Shown one piece after another: positions 62,093 through 64,000 of a DNA stretch of 64,000 nt. The notes beneath the pieces are model-generated. The model searched no databases. It had not been told where the DNA came from and saw nothing but the letters and a program-made list of their open reading frames with translations. Made by a program: the position numbers and the translations under genes. Numbering within the stretch: position 1 is the first letter of the stretch; each line of letters starts with the position of its first letter. The DNA is from Lachnospiraceae bacterium. Lineage in GTDB: Bacteria; Bacillota; Clostridia; Lachnospirales; Lachnospiraceae. The DNA is taken from contig JAAUZI010000053.1 in assembly GCA_014804645.1 (NCBI GenBank), forward strand, positions 20,774 through 84,773, in the 5' to 3' direction.

Positions 62093-62309
62093 CAAGAATA
62101 ATGTCCGGTCCGATCTGCCGAATATCCTTGTAGGGAATCACCACCTCAAAATCCTGTTTAAAAATACACAACAGCTTGCTGCCGTCCGTGACCATAATCT
62201 TGCAGATACATCCGCTGCACTCGTCAAACTCAAAATCCGTCACCTTTCCCAGCCTGCGGCAATCCCGGATATTGATTACCTCCTTGGCCCTGAAATCCGA
62301 AAACAGCAT
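62076..62309 (-). CDS. YlmC/YmxH family sporulation protein
   Basis: A 77-residue PRC-barrel protein. MLFSDFRAKEVINIRDCRRLG, DFEFDECSGCICKIMV and YKDIRQIGPDIILVDI match the YlmC/YmxH family, found in endospore formers and often close to sigma-E or sigma-G genes. The exact role is not known. The ATG at 62307-62309 follows GTGGGAGAGGGAAAAC. It diverges from sigG, which is consistent with that context. Its end overlaps the nrdR promoter. Confidence 0.88.
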   Translation of the reverse strand: MLFSDFRAKEVINIRDCRRLGKVTDFEFDECSGCICKIMVTDGSKLLCIFKQDFEVVIPYKDIRQIGPDIILVDINC

Positions 62310-62507
62310 GTTTTCCCTCTCCCACCTACAAGTTCTTTTCCTATTATATGCAACCTTAAAGCTTTTGGTACCGCTTCCACTTTTCCTCATTTGGGGGAAT
62401 ATATACAGCCGCCTTTGTAAATACTACCAGTGTACCGACATTGGCCTTTACGCAGGATAAAGCAGTCCGCTGCGAATACATTTTCTACAGAAAGGCATGG
62501 TGTGAAT

Positions 62508-63287
62508 ATGGCACAAGGAAAAGTGGAAATCTGCGGTGTGAACACGGCAAAGCTCCCCCTTCTGGGGGCTGCGGAAAAGGAGGCGCTCTTCGCCCGGATC
62601 GAGGACGGCGACCAGGAGGCCCGGGAGAAATATATTGAGGGAAATCTGCGCCTGGTACTCAGCGTCATAAAGCGCTTTTCCTCCAGCAATGAGAATGTGG
62701 ACGATCTGTTCCAAATCGGTTGTATCGGCCTGATCAAGGCCATCGACAATTTCGACTCCAGTCTGAATGTAAAATTTTCCACCTATGCCGTACCCATGAT
62801 TATCGGCGAGATCCGCCGATATCTGCGGGACAACAACAGCATACGGGTCTCCCGCTCCCTGAAGGACACGGCCTACAAGGCCATCTACGCCCGGGACACC
62901 CTGACCCGCCAAAACCTAAAGGAGCCTACCATCGAGGAGATCGCCGCCGAGGTGGGCATCTCCAAGGAGGACATCGTCTACGCCATGGACGCCATCCAGA
63001 ACCCCATGAGTCTATACGAGCCTATCTACACCGACGGCGGGGATACCCTGTATGTGATGGACCAGATCAGCGACAAAAAAAATAAGGAAGAGAACTGGGT
63101 GGAACATCTCTCCCTCAGCGAGGCTATGAAACGCCTGGGGCCCCGGGAGTACGAGATCATCTCTCTGCGCTTTTTCTCCGGCAAGACCCAGATGGAGGTG
63201 GCGGAGATGATCGGTATCTCCCAGGCCCAGGTCTCACGGCTGGAGAAAAATGCTTTAAAGACCATGCGCACCTACCTGTCAGCCTGA
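62508..63287 (+). CDS. sigG: RNA polymerase sporulation sigma factor SigG
   Basis: The late forespore sigma factor. It has 259 residues. The N-terminus KVEICGVNTAKLPLL is the sigma-G hallmark that binds SpoIIAB/Gin. Region 2 follows (NLRLVLSVIKRFSSSNENVDDLFQIGCIGL), then the region 3 block EPTIEEIAAEVGISKEDI and region 4 with a helix-turn-helix (QMEVAEMIGISQAQVSRLEK). The ATG at 62508 follows AGAAAGGCATGGTGTGAAT; the ribosome site is weak. sigE and spoIIGA, usually upstream, are not here. Confidence 0.94.
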   Translation: MAQGKVEICGVNTAKLPLLGAAEKEALFARIEDGDQEAREKYIEGNLRLVLSVIKRFSSSNENVDDLFQIGCIGLIKAIDNFDSSLNVKFSTYAVPMIIGEIRRYLRDNNSIRVSRSLKDTAYKAIYARDTLTRQNLKEPTIEEIAAEVGISKEDIVYAMDAIQNPMSLYEPIYTDGGDTLYVMDQISDKKNKEENWVEHLSLSEAMKRLGPREYEIISLRFFSGKTQMEVAEMIGISQAQVSRLEKNALKTMRTYLSA

Positions 63288-63339
63288 AAATACCAGCAGG
63301 CTCGCCGCGCGGACAAAGCTTTCCAGTAAAATAGAAATA

Positions 63340-63372
63340 CCGGCAGCCCATGATCACTATGTATGCTGCCGG
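63340..63372. terminator. Terminator between sigG and the binding-protein gene
   Basis: CCGGCAGC (63340-63347) pairs with GCTGCCGG (63365-63372) around a loop of 17 bases. T-rich sequence follows on both sides. Confidence 0.65.
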
Positions 63373-63389
63373 CATTCATTTACTCTGCT

Positions 63390-64000
63390 CTACTTGTTTT
63401 CATCTAAAAACAACTGAACCCTGTTCTGAATAGTTCTGACAGTGTTGTCCAGATTCTGTATGTTCTGGAAGTAAGCGCCTGTCTCCTCCCGGATGATATT
63501 CTCGATCGCCTCCGTATTCCGGGTTTCCGCCCTGCAGCTGTCCATAAACGCGATATAATCCTCAATATAGCTGCTGCCATCCCTCTTCAGCGGCAACACT
63601 TCCCCTGTCAATGTGAACGTCTCCGACTTCTCGTCCGCACCATTAGGAACCATATTTTCCCGCAGCACATCCTTGCGCAGCAGATAATGGGGATTATCGC
63701 TCTGGAACTCCTTGCTGTACATATAGCGCAGGAAGTCCACAACCTCCTCCCAGTGCTCTGTCTGGGCGTTTACCACCAAAAAGCCATAGCATATCAGCAT
63801 ATTGCCGTTTCCGCTCTCCGTAGGGAACCCGACAAAATGCGCATTGTCCCCGTAATAGTCCATAACGTTAGTATAGTGCACTATGTCTCCGCCAAACACC
63901 ACATCCGCCAGGTACACGCCCTCCATGACCTGCTGCGCCGTCTCATATTCCTCGTCTATGTCCAGATTCGTGTGCTCCAAAACAGGGCGTTCCCCGATCA
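63390..64000 (-). CDS. Probable extracellular solute-binding protein, C-terminal part
   Basis: The last 203 residues of a protein that continues beyond the window. The frame stays open to the edge (IGERPVLEHTNLDIDEE), so the TTG at 63980 is an internal leucine codon. GFPTESGNGNMLICYGFLVVNAQTEHWEEVVDFLRYMYSKEFQ matches the C-terminal lobe of family 1 sugar-binding proteins of ABC importers, as in FLxxxxSxEFQ. The downstream part is helical. A signal peptide and lipobox would lie outside. Transporter genes are not visible, so the sugar is unknown. Confidence 0.7.
   Translation of the reverse strand, partial: IGERPVLEHTNLDIDEEYETAQQVMEGVYLADVVFGGDIVHYTNVMDYYGDNAHFVGFPTESGNGNMLICYGFLVVNAQTEHWEEVVDFLRYMYSKEFQSDNPHYLLRKDVLRENMVPNGADEKSETFTLTGEVLPLKRDGSSYIEDYIAFMDSCRAETRNTEAIENIIREETGAYFQNIQNLDNTVRTIQNRVQLFLDENK

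Noticed and set aside
63978..63980. TTG as the start of a 196-residue protein at the window edge
   Set aside because: The frame stays open to the last base and the encoded sequence is the C-terminal lobe of a larger binding protein.

Overview
The window reads as chromosomal DNA of a spore-forming Clostridia member, most likely a Lachnospiraceae (cluster XIVa) gut anaerobe. Evidence: a sigma-G gene next to a YlmC/YmxH sporulation protein, a SpoIID-domain protein, a T-box ahead of pheST, strong AGGAGG ribosome sites, a citrate synthase/ATP-PEPCK/glutamate dehydrogenase set, and protein sequences typical of the family. No phage, plasmid, insertion sequence, rRNA or CRISPR array was seen. Most genes lie on the minus strand.

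Layout: 1-4495 carries the start of a UDP-galactopyranose mutase gene and three poorly characterised genes (membrane protein, zinc-ribbon/leucine-rich-repeat protein, SPFH/zinc-ribbon protein). 4579-17232 is metabolic: glycogen branching enzyme, DUF1015 protein, serine synthesis (serC-serA), an L,D-transpeptidase and a leuB-ilvD-ilvB branched-chain run. 17564-20540 (plus strand) holds a Cys/Gly/Asn-rich miniprotein, two small unknown proteins and a sigma-70-like protein with a long extra C-terminal part. 20792-33707 carries leuS, an EF-G-like GTPase, tyrA, a PilZ protein, queA, an M18 aminopeptidase and pheST with its T-box. 34189-44742 has a YihY protein, a SpoIID protein preceded by a probable structured RNA, a lipoprotein, pckA, an M24 aminopeptidase, deoC and citrate synthase. 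44815-50388 is a LytTR regulator / GHKL kinase / two-ABC-exporter module with a likely direct-repeat operator. 50473-53597 is the most accessory part: a SUKH protein, an AT-richer possible nuclease gene and an 82-bp repeat cluster. 53598-64000 returns to housekeeping: gdhA, an SH3 protein, tRNA-Arg, efp, aroE-aroK-aroQ, yqeG, nrdR, ylmC, sigG and the C-terminal part of a probable solute-binding protein.

The strongest unexplained signal is a family of intergenic hairpin elements, about 30-135 nt, called R1 here. At least nine copies sit between genes in the direction of transcription, usually ending a few bases before the Shine-Dalgarno. They share end sequences (AACAGCAT at the 5' end, ATGCGGAACT then TAAATAGGAGG at the 3' end), and three copies have 13-nt inner arms that differ between copies while staying paired. 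Several carry an extra mini-hairpin, GAGGTTCT/AGAACCTC. Starts were adjusted to ribosome sites where the longest reading frame was clearly too long. All family assignments come from reading motifs by eye; no database search was possible.
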